Assembly: GCA_947492375.1 (NCBI GenBank)
Contig: CANLMI010000004.1
Coordinates: forward strand, 248,001-312,000
Length of the DNA stretch: 64,000 nt
DNA from: an uncultured Kordiimonas sp.
GTDB taxonomy: Bacteria > Pseudomonadota > Alphaproteobacteria > Sphingomonadales > Kordiimonadaceae
Direction of reading: 5' to 3'
Below the pieces are notes generated by a model. That model ran no database searches. It saw nothing but the letters and a program-made list of their open reading frames with translations, and was not told the DNA's origin. Each line of letters starts with the position of its first letter. Position 1 is the stretch's first letter. Positions 8,918-18,293 of the stretch are shown here, piece after piece. Position numbers and translations under genes: made by a program.

Positions 8918-8968
8918 CTACGGTTATCAGTTACCGGGTTTTGACCAGTTAATTGTAATGTTGCCGAT

Positions 8969-9012
8969 AAAAAGATAAAAAAAACTATATATAAGGATTT
9001 CTTTATCTTTTT
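8969..9012 (+). other. A/T-rich hairpin in the ahcY leader
   Basis: AAAAAGATAAA at 8969-8979 is exactly complementary to TTTATCTTTTT at 9002-9012 (11 bp, 22-base loop). It ends in a T-run, so it could be a weak terminator for the ptsH transcript, or a leader structure for ahcY, which starts 57 bases later. I could not match it to a known SAM or SAH riboswitch. Confidence 0.45.
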
Positions 9013-9069
9013 GATTTAGTCTGCTATGTACATCACAAATTTTAATCAAAGAATGAAAGAAACCCTCTG

Positions 9070-10356
9070 ATGGCTGATTATAAAATTGCAGATCTTTCTC
9101 TGGCTGAATGGGGCCGTAAAGAAATCAATATTGCAGAAACAGAAATGCCGGGTTTGATGGCATTGCGCTCAGAATATGGTGCTGAACAGCCACTTAAAGG
9201 TGCTCGCGTCGCCGGTTGTTTGCATATGACAATTCAAACAGCCGTTCTAATTGAAACGCTAACAGCGCTCGGCGCTGAGGTGCGTTGGTCCAGTTGCAAT
9301 ATTTTCTCGACACAGGATCAGGCAGCTGCTGCGATGGCAGAGGCTGGAATTCCTGTTTTTGCCTGGAAAGGTGAAACCGAGGAAGAAGCAGAATGGTGTA
9401 TTCATCAAACGATTAAAGGCCCTGATGGGTGGGTTCCAAATATTATTCTTGATGACGGCGGTGACCTCACAGCAATTATGCATCAGGATTATCCTGAATT
9501 GATGACTGATGTTCGCGGTATTTCTGAAGAAACAACAACGGGTGTTTTGCGTCTTTACGAAATGGCGAAAGAAGGTAAATTAATGGTGCCTGCGATTAAT
9601 GTAAACGACAGTGTTACTAAATCGAAATTTGATAATCTGTATGGCTGCCGCGAATCGCTAGTTGATGGCATCAAGCGTGCAACTGATGTGATGCTAGCTG
9701 GTAAAGTTGCTGTTGTTTGCGGTTACGGCGATGTTGGCAAGGGCAGCGCAGAATCTCTCAGAAGTCAGGGCGCCCGCGTTATGGTAACTGAGATTGATCC
9801 AATTTGTGCGCTTCAGGCGGCGATGCAGGGATATGAAGTGGTTACAATGGAAGACGCTGCGGCGCTTGGTGATGTGTTTGTAACGGCTACTGGTAATAAG
9901 GATGTTATTACCCTTGATCACATGCGCGATATGAAAGACCGCGCGATAGTTTGTAATATTGGTCACTTTGATAGTGAGATCCAGATTGCTAGCCTCAATA
10001 ACTACAAGTGGGAAGAAGTAAAGCCGCAAGTAGACGAGGTAGTTTTCCCTGATGGTAAAAGGCTGATTGTGCTTGCCAAAGGTCGATTGGTTAACCTTGG
10101 CTGTGCAACGGGCCATCCAAGTTTTGTAATGTCTGCAAGCTTCACTAATCAGGTTCTGGCCCAAATTGAGCTTTGGAATAATCATGAGAGCTATGGAAAA
10201 GAAGTTTATGTGTTGCCTAAGCATTTGGATGAGAAAGTGGCGGCGCTGCACCTTGAAAAACTTGGTGTAAAATTAACCGAACTTACAGAAGAGCAATCTC
10301 AGTATCTTGGATTGAATGCTGCCGGGCCGTTCAAGCCTGAACATTATCGTTACTAA
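9070..10356 (+). CDS. ahcY: Adenosylhomocysteinase
   Basis: S-adenosylhomocysteine hydrolase splits SAH into homocysteine and adenosine, relieving inhibition of methyltransferases. The N-terminal region shows [12 protein letters not shown] and [14 protein letters not shown]. The NAD-binding segment is [13 protein letters not shown] (about 218-230), and the C-terminus is PFKPEHYRY, the expected K-P-x-x-Y-R-Y end. The 428-residue length is normal for the shorter bacterial form. It is followed 20 bases later by metK. In rhizobia ahcY is likewise next to HPr and a divL-type kinase, which supports synteny. Confidence 0.97.
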   Translation: MADYKIADLSLAEWGRKEINIAETEMPGLMALRSEYGAEQPLKGARVAGCLHMTIQTAVLIETLTALGAEVRWSSCNIFSTQDQAAAAMAEAGIPVFAWKGETEEEAEWCIHQTIKGPDGWVPNIILDDGGDLTAIMHQDYPELMTDVRGISEETTTGVLRLYEMAKEGKLMVPAINVNDSVTKSKFDNLYGCRESLVDGIKRATDVMLAGKVAVVCGYGDVGKGSAESLRSQGARVMVTEIDPICALQAAMQGYEVVTMEDAAALGDVFVTATGNKDVITLDHMRDMKDRAIVCNIGHFDSEIQIASLNNYKWEEVKPQVDEVVFPDGKRLIVLAKGRLVNLGCATGHPSFVMSASFTNQVLAQIELWNNHESYGKEVYVLPKHLDEKVAALHLEKLGVKLTELTEEQSQYLGLNAAGPFKPEHYRY

Positions 10357-10376
10357 AGTCTTGAGAGGATACTCAT

Positions 10377-11540
10377 ATGTCAGAATATCTTTTCACAAGC
10401 GAGTCTGTTTCTGAAGGGCACCCAGATAAAGTGGCCGACCGTATCTCTGACGGTATCGTCGACCTTTATCTTGGGCAAGACCCCGAAGCGCGCGTCGCTG
10501 CCGAAACAATGGTTACAACAAATCGTATCATTATTGCGGGTGAAGTACGAGGCCCCGATAGTATCACCAAGGACGATGTTGAAGCGGTGGCAAGAGATGC
10601 TGTGCGTGAAATTGGATACGAGCAAGACGGTTTTCACTGGAAAACGGCTGAGTTCGAGTCGCATCTTCATGAACAATCAGCAGATATTGCCGTTGGTGTC
10701 GATGCGGCTGAAGAAAAAGATGAGGGCGCAGGCGATCAGGGTATTATGTTTGGTTACGCATGTGATGAAACTGAAAGCCTGATGCCAGCGCCGATTGATT
10801 TTTCTCATAGAATTTTACGGTCACTAGCAGAAGAGCGGCATCAAAATGCTGATAGTATTTTAGAGCCTGATAGTAAAAGCCAGGTGACACTGCGTTATAT
10901 TGATGGTCGCCCTGTTGGCGCCACGAGTGTTGTGGTTTCAACGCAGCACAAAGAAGCAGCTTCACAAGAAGACCTGCGTGAAGTTGTGCGCCGGCATGTT
11001 GAAGGCGTTCTTCCAGAGGGTTGGATGTGCCCAGAGGAAGAGCTTTATGTAAACCCGACAGGTAATTTTGTTATTGGTGGCCCGGACGGCGATGCCGGTT
11101 TAACTGGTCGTAAAATTATCGTTGATACATACGGCGGTGCCGCGCCCCACGGCGGCGGTGCCTTTTCAGGCAAGGACCCAACCAAAGTTGATCGTTCTGC
11201 GGCTTATGCGGCGCGGTATCTTGCAAAAAACGTGGTTGCTGCCGGCTTAACAAGTAACTGTACTATCCAGCTTGCATATGCGATTGGGGTATCAAAACCA
11301 TTAGCTGTGTATGTTGATACATGGGGCAATACGCAGGTTGACGTAAAAAAGTTATCTAGTGTGCTTCAAGAGATGGTTGATTTGTCTCCGCGTGGTATTC
11401 GCGAACATCTTGAATTAAATAAACCGATCTATTCCCGCACCGCGGCTTACGGGCATTTTGGAAGAACACCAAGTGATGATGGTGGGTTTTCGTGGGAACG
11501 AACGGATCTTGTTGATCAACTCAGATCGGCTTTTTCCTGA
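10377..11540 (+). CDS. metK: S-adenosylmethionine synthetase
   Basis: Makes SAM from methionine and ATP. The three family signatures are present: [16 protein letters not shown] near the N-terminus (about 15-30), [16 protein letters not shown] (about 116-131) and [19 protein letters not shown] (about 259-277). The 387-residue length is normal. A GAGAGGAT ribosome site lies seven bases before the ATG. With ahcY 20 bases upstream it forms a two-gene SAM-cycle operon closed by a terminator. Insertion of metK between ahcY and divL is a local variation on the common alphaproteobacterial order. Confidence 0.97.
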   Translation: MSEYLFTSESVSEGHPDKVADRISDGIVDLYLGQDPEARVAAETMVTTNRIIIAGEVRGPDSITKDDVEAVARDAVREIGYEQDGFHWKTAEFESHLHEQSADIAVGVDAAEEKDEGAGDQGIMFGYACDETESLMPAPIDFSHRILRSLAEERHQNADSILEPDSKSQVTLRYIDGRPVGATSVVVSTQHKEAASQEDLREVVRRHVEGVLPEGWMCPEEELYVNPTGNFVIGGPDGDAGLTGRKIIVDTYGGAAPHGGGAFSGKDPTKVDRSAAYAARYLAKNVVAAGLTSNCTIQLAYAIGVSKPLAVYVDTWGNTQVDVKKLSSVLQEMVDLSPRGIREHLELNKPIYSRTAAYGHFGRTPSDDGGFSWERTDLVDQLRSAFS

Positions 11541-11564
11541 TTTGCTCTAAATATAGTCTGTATT

Positions 11565-11598
11565 AGCAAGGGGATATGCGATCCTCTTGCTTGTTTTT
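11565..11598 (+). terminator. Intrinsic terminator after metK
   Basis: A 10-bp stem, AGCAAGGGGA at 11565-11574 with TCCTCTTGCT at 11582-11591 (one G-U pair) and a 7-base loop, is followed by TGTTTTTAT. Confidence 0.75.
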
Positions 11599-11655
11599 AT
11601 TTCTAGGACGGATTACCTTCTAAATCAGTTTTGATTCTATTTTGAAGGATTATTG

Positions 11656-14016
11656 ATGGCCCTGTCCTCGCTGCCAATTTACATTGTCTCAGCTGTACTG
11701 ATAGGGGTAGTCATTACATGGGCTAGCGCGGGGGTTTATGCCTTGTGGCGTGCAGGCCAGTTAAATGACAAGATCGGTGCTCTCACTAGCTTACAATTAT
11801 TTTTTGATAATATGATCAAGTCAGATCGCCGGCACCCGGTTTGGGTTTGGAGTGACGGGTCTATTCAAACGACATCAGAGGTCCATAATCTGTTAGGTTT
11901 TCAGGAAACAGTAGACACGCTTGAAGCGTTTTCTGCAAATTTTGATCTACTTGGTTTACCCAAAAAAGTGGTTGAAAGGATTCAGGCTGTACTTAGCGGT
12001 GAGAAGGTGGATCAAACCACCTTCCTTGCAGCACTGGGTGAAGATCGATCGCAAATCATCGTTGATATAAAAAAACTAATCCCGGTGGATGAAAGCTGGC
12101 CTGCTATTGTTGTTTGGCTAGAGGAATATGCGGGGAATAGTATAGTTCTGGGGCGATCGAGTGTTCATGCTATGCAATTTCGTGTCGAAAGCCTCTCGAC
12201 AGCACTGAATGGATTACCATTTGCGGTTTGGGTCTTGGATCAGGACCTTAAAATTGTTGATGTGAATGATGCTTATGTAAAAGCCGTTGATGGCCCGGGC
12301 ATCCGCGCAGTGATCCGTGATAACAAGCTATTGTTTGGTGGTAAACAAACACAATTAGCGCGGCAGGTTCAGAAAACTCAACAACGCGCAAGAGAGCGTA
12401 TTTTTGGGGTTGTTGATGGTCAACGCCGGGCCTTTTCAGTTACGCATATATACCTGCCTGAAGGGAGCAGAGTGCTGGGGTTGGCTGTTGATGTTACAGG
12501 AGAAGAAGAGGCATTATCAGAGCTTGGCCGTGTTTTGGAATCGCAGTCAGAAACCCTTAATCGATTACGCAGTCCGGTTGCTATTTTTGGCCCAAGCCAA
12601 ACGCTTCGCTTTTATAATAGCGCGTTTGCCCGCTTATCGCATCTGCCAGAAGATTTGTTATCTACTGAATTAAGGCATAGCGAATTGCTGGATATTATGT
12701 ATGAAAAGCGCCGCCTGCCTGAACAAGCTGACTTCCGTAAGTGGAAGGAAGATCTGCTTAAACAATATACAACTCTATTGGAACCATTTGAAGAAATGTG
12801 GCATTTGCCGGATGGTACGGCCCATCGGGTAGTTTCACAACCTCACCCCTTGGGTGGGCTGCTCATTCTGTTTGAAGATGTGACAGATCGATTGGCCCTT
12901 GAGAGGTCTTATAATACGTTGATTGCTGTGCAACAGGAAACGCTGGATAATATGCGTGAGAGTGTTGCTGTATTTGGTGGTGATGGTGCTTTAAGGTTGT
13001 CTAATCCAGCATTTGCAACCTTGTGGCAATTAGAGGCCGCTCATTTACAAAAAGAGGCGCGCTTAAGTGATTTGGTTGCTAACCTTAACACTAGTTCTGA
13101 TTTTGAAACAGAGAACGTCAAGTTCAAAACACAGTTGAAGGCATCTATTACCGAACGCACGCATCGTTCAGGCCGATGGTACCGTGCTGATAATATTGTG
13201 ATTGAGTATGCTTTAGTTCCCTTACCTGATGGGGGCATGATGTTGACCCAGACTGATATTACAGACAGCTTTCAGATTGAGAAAGCCCTGCGTGACCGGT
13301 CGAGGGCGCTTGAAATGGCAGATAAGCTGAAAAGCGAATTTATTACCAATATGAGCTATGAGCTCAGAACACCGCTTAACTCTATCATTGGGTTTTCTGA
13401 ATTACTCGATCAGGAGATATTTGGTGATTTGAACGCGCATCAAAAAGACTATGTTAAAAATATCCTGCAAGGCGCTGGTGAACTGAAAAGTATGATCACA
13501 GATGTTCTTGATCTCGCTGTAATTGAAGCCGGAGAAATGACACTGGATATCGATAAAGTTGATGTACTGGCTGCAATTGATCAAAGTGTCGCTATAGCAA
13601 GCGATATGATTGATAAGCGTAACGTTCGCCTTACATTTAATAAAAAACAGATAGGCACTGTCGAAGGTGACGTAAAACGCCTGTACCAAGCTTTTTACAA
13701 TATGATTTCTTCAATACTCAATCTTACGAATGTTGGCGCTGAATTGACGATAAAATGTCAGGCGAAAAAAGGGGAGGTTACCGTTTGTATGTATTCTGAT
13801 AAATGTAATTTATCCCCGCGTGAGAGGGATAGCCTTATTAGTACAATTGCAATGGGGATCAGTTCGGGCAGCAGACGTAGTAGCGGTCTTGATTTAGCAT
13901 TGGTTAGGAGCATTGTCACATTACACGGCGGCGCTGTAAGGCTTGAGGCCTTTGGTGCAGAAGGTGTGATGCTTGCCTGTGATTTACCCAAAAAAGCCGT
14001 TTTAGCGGTTGGTTAA
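11656..14016 (+). CDS. divL: DivL-type PAS pseudokinase with Tyr in place of the H-box His
   Basis: A 786-residue membrane protein: one N-terminal helix (about 8-30), several PAS-like repeats to about residue 540, then a kinase-like module. The H-box reads NMSYELRTPLNS, with Tyr568 where histidine kinases have His; Caulobacter DivL carries Tyr550 at this place. The ATPase domain is eroded: the N box is YNMISSILNLT and the G1 box has no DxGxG, while a G2-like SSGLDLALV remains. In Caulobacter DivL binds DivK and controls CckA, hence CtrA and cell-cycle polarity. A kinase gene at this position near ahcY and tsaE is typical of alphaproteobacteria. The ATG at 11656 follows GAAGGA; a TTG one codon earlier is possible. 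DivL identity is by motif, size and synteny. Confidence 0.88.
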   Translation: MALSSLPIYIVSAVLIGVVITWASAGVYALWRAGQLNDKIGALTSLQLFFDNMIKSDRRHPVWVWSDGSIQTTSEVHNLLGFQETVDTLEAFSANFDLLGLPKKVVERIQAVLSGEKVDQTTFLAALGEDRSQIIVDIKKLIPVDESWPAIVVWLEEYAGNSIVLGRSSVHAMQFRVESLSTALNGLPFAVWVLDQDLKIVDVNDAYVKAVDGPGIRAVIRDNKLLFGGKQTQLARQVQKTQQRARERIFGVVDGQRRAFSVTHIYLPEGSRVLGLAVDVTGEEEALSELGRVLESQSETLNRLRSPVAIFGPSQTLRFYNSAFARLSHLPEDLLSTELRHSELLDIMYEKRRLPEQADFRKWKEDLLKQYTTLLEPFEEMWHLPDGTAHRVVSQPHPLGGLLILFEDVTDRLALERSYNTLIAVQQETLDNMRESVAVFGGDGALRLSNPAFATLWQLEAAHLQKEARLSDLVANLNTSSDFETENVKFKTQLKASITERTHRSGRWYRADNIVIEYALVPLPDGGMMLTQTDITDSFQIEKALRDRSRALEMADKLKSEFITNMSYELRTPLNSIIGFSELLDQEIFGDLNAHQKDYVKNILQGAGELKSMITDVLDLAVIEAGEMTLDIDKVDVLAAIDQSVAIASDMIDKRNVRLTFNKKQIGTVEGDVKRLYQAFYNMISSILNLTNVGAELTIKCQAKKGEVTVCMYSDKCNLSPRERDSLISTIAMGISSGSRRSSGLDLALVRSIVTLHGGAVRLEAFGAEGVMLACDLPKKAVLAVG

Positions 14017-14032
14017 TACTCAGGTAAATAGC

Positions 14033-14521
14033 ATGGAACTATTATCTCATCAGCATATTGTGTCTCAGGAACAGATGGAGGCCTACGGTCGCCGCCTTGC
14101 TGGTAGCTTAGAGCCGGGTGATATTGTAGCGCTTACAGGTGATTTAGGGGCAGGTAAGAGTACATTTGCGCGTGTTGCTATTCGTGCGTTGCTCGATGAT
14201 GAGAAGATTGATGTCCCCAGCCCAACATTTACATTAGTACAAACATATACTGGCGGCGATGGCTGTGAAATCTGCCATGCAGACTTATACAGATTGGAAG
14301 ATGAAGAAGAATTATATGAGTTAGGCCTCGATGACCTAAGGGAACGTGCTATTTTTTTTATAGAATGGCCTGATAAATTGCCTACAGATTGGCATAATGA
14401 AGCTTTACATATTTTGATTAAGACACGAGCAGATTCCGAGAATGAGGAAGAGCGAGAATTGATGCTTGCTGGATCAATACAGTGGAAAAAGCGACTTTTA
14501 ATGGATGATGGATACAAATAA
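14033..14521 (+). CDS. tsaE: tRNA threonylcarbamoyladenosine biosynthesis ATPase TsaE
   Basis: P-loop ATPase that works with TsaB, TsaC and TsaD to make t6A37 in ANN-decoding tRNAs. The Walker A motif GDLGAGKSTFAR lies at about 38-49, then VPSPTFTLVQTY, the metal-binding HADLYRL (about 86-92) and FIEWPDKLP. From the ATG at 14033 it is 162 residues, a usual size; an upstream TTG at 14009 would overlap divL by eight bases but has no better ribosome site. The NTP-transferase gene begins five bases after the stop. In rhizobia an aminoglycoside-phosphotransferase-like gene sits between these two; it is absent here. Confidence 0.93.
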   Translation: MELLSHQHIVSQEQMEAYGRRLAGSLEPGDIVALTGDLGAGKSTFARVAIRALLDDEKIDVPSPTFTLVQTYTGGDGCEICHADLYRLEDEEELYELGLDDLRERAIFFIEWPDKLPTDWHNEALHILIKTRADSENEEERELMLAGSIQWKKRLLMDDGYK

Positions 14522-14526
14522 ATACG

Positions 14527-15282
14527 ATGGTTGAATATAAAACTGCACCATTGGCTCAAGCGATGATCCTTGCAGCAGGAAAGGGGACGCGCATGGGTAA
14601 TTTATCAGACCATACGCCCAAGCCTCTTACTGAAGTAGCGGGTGTCACACTGCTTGACCGTATTTTCACTCAGCTTTTAGATGTCAATATTCGGCCTGTT
14701 GTTATTAATACGCATCACTTGGCTGATAAATTGGAACATCATATTGCCCATTATGTTGCAAATGCGGATGCGGTTATATCTTGTGAGCGTGAAAAACTAT
14801 TAGAAACTGGCGGCGGTGTTAAAAATGCTATTCCCCTATTGGAACCTGAATTTTTTGTCATAAATAGTGATGTCTTATGGGCTGAAACCAAAGGCGCTCA
14901 AAGCACGCTGGAACGTTTAAGAAGCGCATGGAATCCTAGTGTCATGGATGTTCTTCTTCTTCTTATACCTGTTGAAAGTGCGTTTGGTTATGACGGCGTT
15001 GGCGATTTTTTCTATGAAGGAAAGAAAGGAGAGGCCAATACAATTCGTTTCCGGGATAACGCCAAAACGTCGCCCTTTATGTATGGCGGTATTCAGATTG
15101 TAAAAGCCTCAATGTACGAGAATATGCCTGATGGGTCATGGTCTAACCGCGAAATTTTTAGAAATGCAGCAAATGCTGGCCGATTGTATGGTCTACCTCA
15201 TGCTGGGCTGTGGGCACATGTAGGTACTAAGGCAGCGATTGGCGCTGCGGAAGCGCATTTGCGCTTATTTGAGCTGGGTTGA
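14527..15282 (+). CDS. Sugar-1-phosphate nucleotidyltransferase, MurU-like
   Basis: A 251-residue nucleotidyltransferase with N-terminal AMILAAGKGTRMG and TPKPLTEVAGVTLLDR (about 12-42), the signature of NDP-sugar pyrophosphorylases, and FFVINSDVLW around residue 112 with the metal-binding Asp. The short single-domain form at this locus corresponds to MurU, the N-acetylmuramate-1-phosphate uridylyltransferase of the cell-wall recycling route. MurU normally works with the kinase AmgK, whose gene usually precedes it, but here tsaE is directly upstream. The substrate is therefore inferred from family and position. Its end overlaps or abuts addB. Confidence 0.8.
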   Translation: MVEYKTAPLAQAMILAAGKGTRMGNLSDHTPKPLTEVAGVTLLDRIFTQLLDVNIRPVVINTHHLADKLEHHIAHYVANADAVISCEREKLLETGGGVKNAIPLLEPEFFVINSDVLWAETKGAQSTLERLRSAWNPSVMDVLLLLIPVESAFGYDGVGDFFYEGKKGEANTIRFRDNAKTSPFMYGGIQIVKASMYENMPDGSWSNREIFRNAANAGRLYGLPHAGLWAHVGTKAAIGAAEAHLRLFELG

Positions 15283-18200
15283 TTGTGCTAGGCAAACCAA
15301 AAATCTATTCAATCCCTCCAACGGCTTGTTTTGTCGATGCTCTTGCCTTTGGCATTTTGGAAGATGCGCAAAAAAAATCAATCAGCCTCACCGATTATAC
15401 GATTTTATTACCAAACCGTAGGGCGCAGCGAACCCTTAGGGAGGCATTTTTAAACCTTGCGGGCGATAAACCTATGTTGTTGCCGTCTATGCGCCCTATT
15501 GGTGATGTTGATGAAGACGAGGTTGAATTTCTTGGGGCTGGGCTTGAAGGGATTGATAGATCAGATTTTCTGCCTGCAATTTCGAGCACACGCAGGCTTG
15601 TGATCCTGACAAAAATATTGGTTGAGCAGAGCTTCCCTGTGAAAGCGTCACCAGCACAAGCATGGCGGTTGGCAAGGGAACTATCAAGATTTATGGATCA
15701 GGTTTCAGCAGAGGGTTTGAATTATAACGACCTTGAAAAACTGGTGCCTGAAGGTTTGGCCGAGCACTGGGAAGTAACGCTGGATTTCCTTCAAATACTT
15801 ACACGTACCTGGCCTGATATTTTACAGAGTCAAAATATGGTTGACCTTGTAACCCGCCGGGACATGTTAATCCGTGCATTATGTGAAATTTGGCGGGTTA
15901 AGCCACCGGAAGGGCCGATTATTGCAGCAGGTTCAACAGGCTCGGTTCCGGTTACGGCTGAATTGCTGGGGCTTGTATCAAGGCTTGAAAATGGATGCGT
16001 TGTCTTACCGGGGTTCGATGGCTCACTGGATGATTACGCTTGGCAAAATGTGGGGCCGACGCATCCGCAAAACGCGATGAAAACGCTTTTGGAGAAAATG
16101 GCGATTAATCGGCATGAAGTAAATGAATGGCAATTACCGCCTCAGCCCTTAAGGGAAAAGCAACAAGCAAGGTATGACCTTATTAGTGACGCTTTGCGAC
16201 CAGCCTATAATACTGATATCTGGCCAAATCTACCGTATCGTTCGATGCCAACTCAGGAGTTGTTTGACGGCGTTAGTAAGGTTGTAGCCCCTTCCAGACG
16301 AGAGGAAGCAGAAGCGATTGCGGTTATTATGCGCGAGGCTTTAGAAGTGCCCGGTAAAACCGCTGCCCTTGTAACCCCTGATCGATATCTGGCGCGATAT
16401 GTTCGCATGGCGCTTAAAAGATGGCATATCGATATTGACGATTCAGGTGGTGATAGGGCGTTAATTAGTTCTACTGGTCGTTTCATGAGTTTAATCACCC
16501 ATGCTGTAGCTTCTGATTTCAGCCCTGTAGCCTTTTTATCATTGTTACAACACCCAATGATCGCAGCAGGATATGAACGCCCTAAATTTTTAGCATTTGT
16601 GCGTCGTTTTGATCTTAATATTATGCGGGGTGCCCGACCCAAAGCTGGTATTGATGGCATTATCGAGAGAGCAAAGCAGGCCATTGCTGACCCTGTAGTT
16701 CAATTTAATCAGGAAGATTTAACATGCCTCTTGAAAATATGTGAGATTTTGGCGCCAATTGTTTCTGGCGTTAATAGCGCAACGGTTTTGTCTGACATCA
16801 TAAAAATTCATTTAGAGGTCGCAGAAGGTTTGGCGGCTACTACCTCAGACGGTTTATTAATACCCGGTGGTAAAACGCTATGGAAGGGTGATGCAGGGGC
16901 TGCTATTTCCAAGCGTCTAAGGGATTTAATCTCTGATAATCAGGATATCCATTTGGCCGAAAAGGTTGCGTTAAATCCAGAAGAGTATGCGGCTCTTTTT
17001 GATGAAATGCTTAGTGACGTTATGGTGCGGCCTCTTTGGAAAAAGCATCCGCGATTATCAATTTGGGGGCCTTTGGAAGCGCGATTACAGAATACAGATT
17101 TAATGATTCTTGGTGGGCTGAACGAAGGTGTTTGGCCATCAGACATCAAACCTGACCCCTGGATGAGCAAGTCGATGCGGGATGAATTTGGTTTACCTGT
17201 GCTTGAGCGTCGTATCGGGCAATCGGCGCATGATTTTGTTCAGGCAGTTTGTGCACCAAATGTTATTATCACGCGCGCTGAAAAGGTTGATGGCTCACCT
17301 ACAGTTCCCAGTCGGTGGTTGTTTAGAATAGAAGCTTTGGCTGGTCAGGAAATACCTCGGAAGAACTATTATTTGGACTGGGCTAAAGCGTTATCAATGC
17401 CTGATAAGGTACAGCCTGTGATGCCCCCTTCACCGACCCCTCCTCTGGATGCTAGGCCAAAAAAACTCTCCGTAACTCAGATAGAAACATGGATGCGGGA
17501 TCCCTATTCTATCTACGCCGGTAAGATATTAAATCTGAAGCCGCTACAACAAATTGATGAAAGACCCAATGCAGCACAAAAGGGAACATTGATTCACAAA
17601 GCCTTTGAACGCTTTATGAAGTTGGAAAATCAATTAAAGGGTGAAGCGGGTTATCATCAACTTGTAGAAATTGGAAAAGATGTCTTTCAAGAGATTATTG
17701 GCCAACCCACAGTATATGCTTTTTGGTGGCCAAGATTTAAAGATGCAGCGCGCTGGTTCATTGATCATGAGGGGCGTTGGCAGAAAAACTATGAAACAAT
17801 ACTGCTTGAAGAAAAGGCTGAACTTCGACTGACAGAACACGATTTTACTCTGACAGCAACTGCGGACCGCATTGACCGTAACCGCAGTACTAACGAACTG
17901 GCAATCATTGACTACAAAACGGGTAACATTCCAACTGAAAAAAGAATGCGGGCGGGGTATGCACCGCAACTGCCGCTTGAAGGTGTACTGGCAGAAAAAG
18001 GAGCCTTTAAAAACGTTGAAGCTGCAAATGTAGAGCGATTATTATTTTGGCTTATAAAGGGCGGTGCGGAACCGGGAGAAATTCAGGAAAAGATTAAGAA
18101 ACTAGATATTCCAGATACTATCTTGGATGCTGAGCAGGGCCTGTGTGCTCTTATTACCATATTTGCGAGTGAAGCAACACCTTATCTCTCTAATCCCCGG

Positions 18201-18293
18201 CCAAAGCATACTGGGTACGGTGATTATGATCATTTGGCGCGCGTAAAAGAGTGGCAAGCCGATGAAATTGATGGAGAGGGTGATGGCATCTAA
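15279..18293 (+). CDS. addB: Double-strand break repair protein AddB
   Basis: AddB pairs with AddA to process double-strand ends for RecA loading. The roughly 1,000-residue protein starts IYSIPPTACFVDALA and has TILLPNRRAQRTLREAF (about 43-60) in place of a functional Walker A loop. The middle contains ADLMILGGLNEGVWP-like helicase remnants (NTDLMILGGLNEGVWP near 610). The C-terminal RecB-type nuclease motif is AIIDYKTGN (about 878-886). I do not see the four-cysteine iron-sulfur pattern of Bacillus AddB. The start is uncertain: TTG at 15279 overlaps the previous stop, GTG at 15285 lies just after it. The 3' end overlaps addA by 11 bases. Confidence 0.94.
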   Translation: MIVLGKPKIYSIPPTACFVDALAFGILEDAQKKSISLTDYTILLPNRRAQRTLREAFLNLAGDKPMLLPSMRPIGDVDEDEVEFLGAGLEGIDRSDFLPAISSTRRLVILTKILVEQSFPVKASPAQAWRLARELSRFMDQVSAEGLNYNDLEKLVPEGLAEHWEVTLDFLQILTRTWPDILQSQNMVDLVTRRDMLIRALCEIWRVKPPEGPIIAAGSTGSVPVTAELLGLVSRLENGCVVLPGFDGSLDDYAWQNVGPTHPQNAMKTLLEKMAINRHEVNEWQLPPQPLREKQQARYDLISDALRPAYNTDIWPNLPYRSMPTQELFDGVSKVVAPSRREEAEAIAVIMREALEVPGKTAALVTPDRYLARYVRMALKRWHIDIDDSGGDRALISSTGRFMSLITHAVASDFSPVAFLSLLQHPMIAAGYERPKFLAFVRRFDLNIMRGARPKAGIDGIIERAKQAIADPVVQFNQEDLTCLLKICEILAPIVSGVNSATVLSDIIKIHLEVAEGLAATTSDGLLIPGGKTLWKGDAGAAISKRLRDLISDNQDIHLAEKVALNPEEYAALFDEMLSDVMVRPLWKKHPRLSIWGPLEARLQNTDLMILGGLNEGVWPSDIKPDPWMSKSMRDEFGLPVLERRIGQSAHDFVQAVCAPNVIITRAEKVDGSPTVPSRWLFRIEALAGQEIPRKNYYLDWAKALSMPDKVQPVMPPSPTPPLDARPKKLSVTQIETWMRDPYSIYAGKILNLKPLQQIDERPNAAQKGTLIHKAFERFMKLENQLKGEAGYHQLVEIGKDVFQEIIGQPTVYAFWWPRFKDAARWFIDHEGRWQKNYETILLEEKAELRLTEHDFTLTATADRIDRNRSTNELAIIDYKTGNIPTEKRMRAGYAPQLPLEGVLAEKGAFKNVEAANVERLLFWLIKGGAEPGEIQEKIKKLDIPDTILDAEQGLCALITIFASEATPYLSNPRPKHTGYGDYDHLARVKEWQADEIDGEGDGI

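Noticed and set aside
8918-9069. SAM/SAH riboswitch before ahcY
   Set aside because: The leader has one simple A/T hairpin but not the pseudoknot-forming conserved segments; a covariance-model search would be decisive.
9694-10251. 185-codon minus-strand frame inside ahcY
   Set aside because: Antisense to a fully conserved enzyme; the sequence has no recognisable domain.
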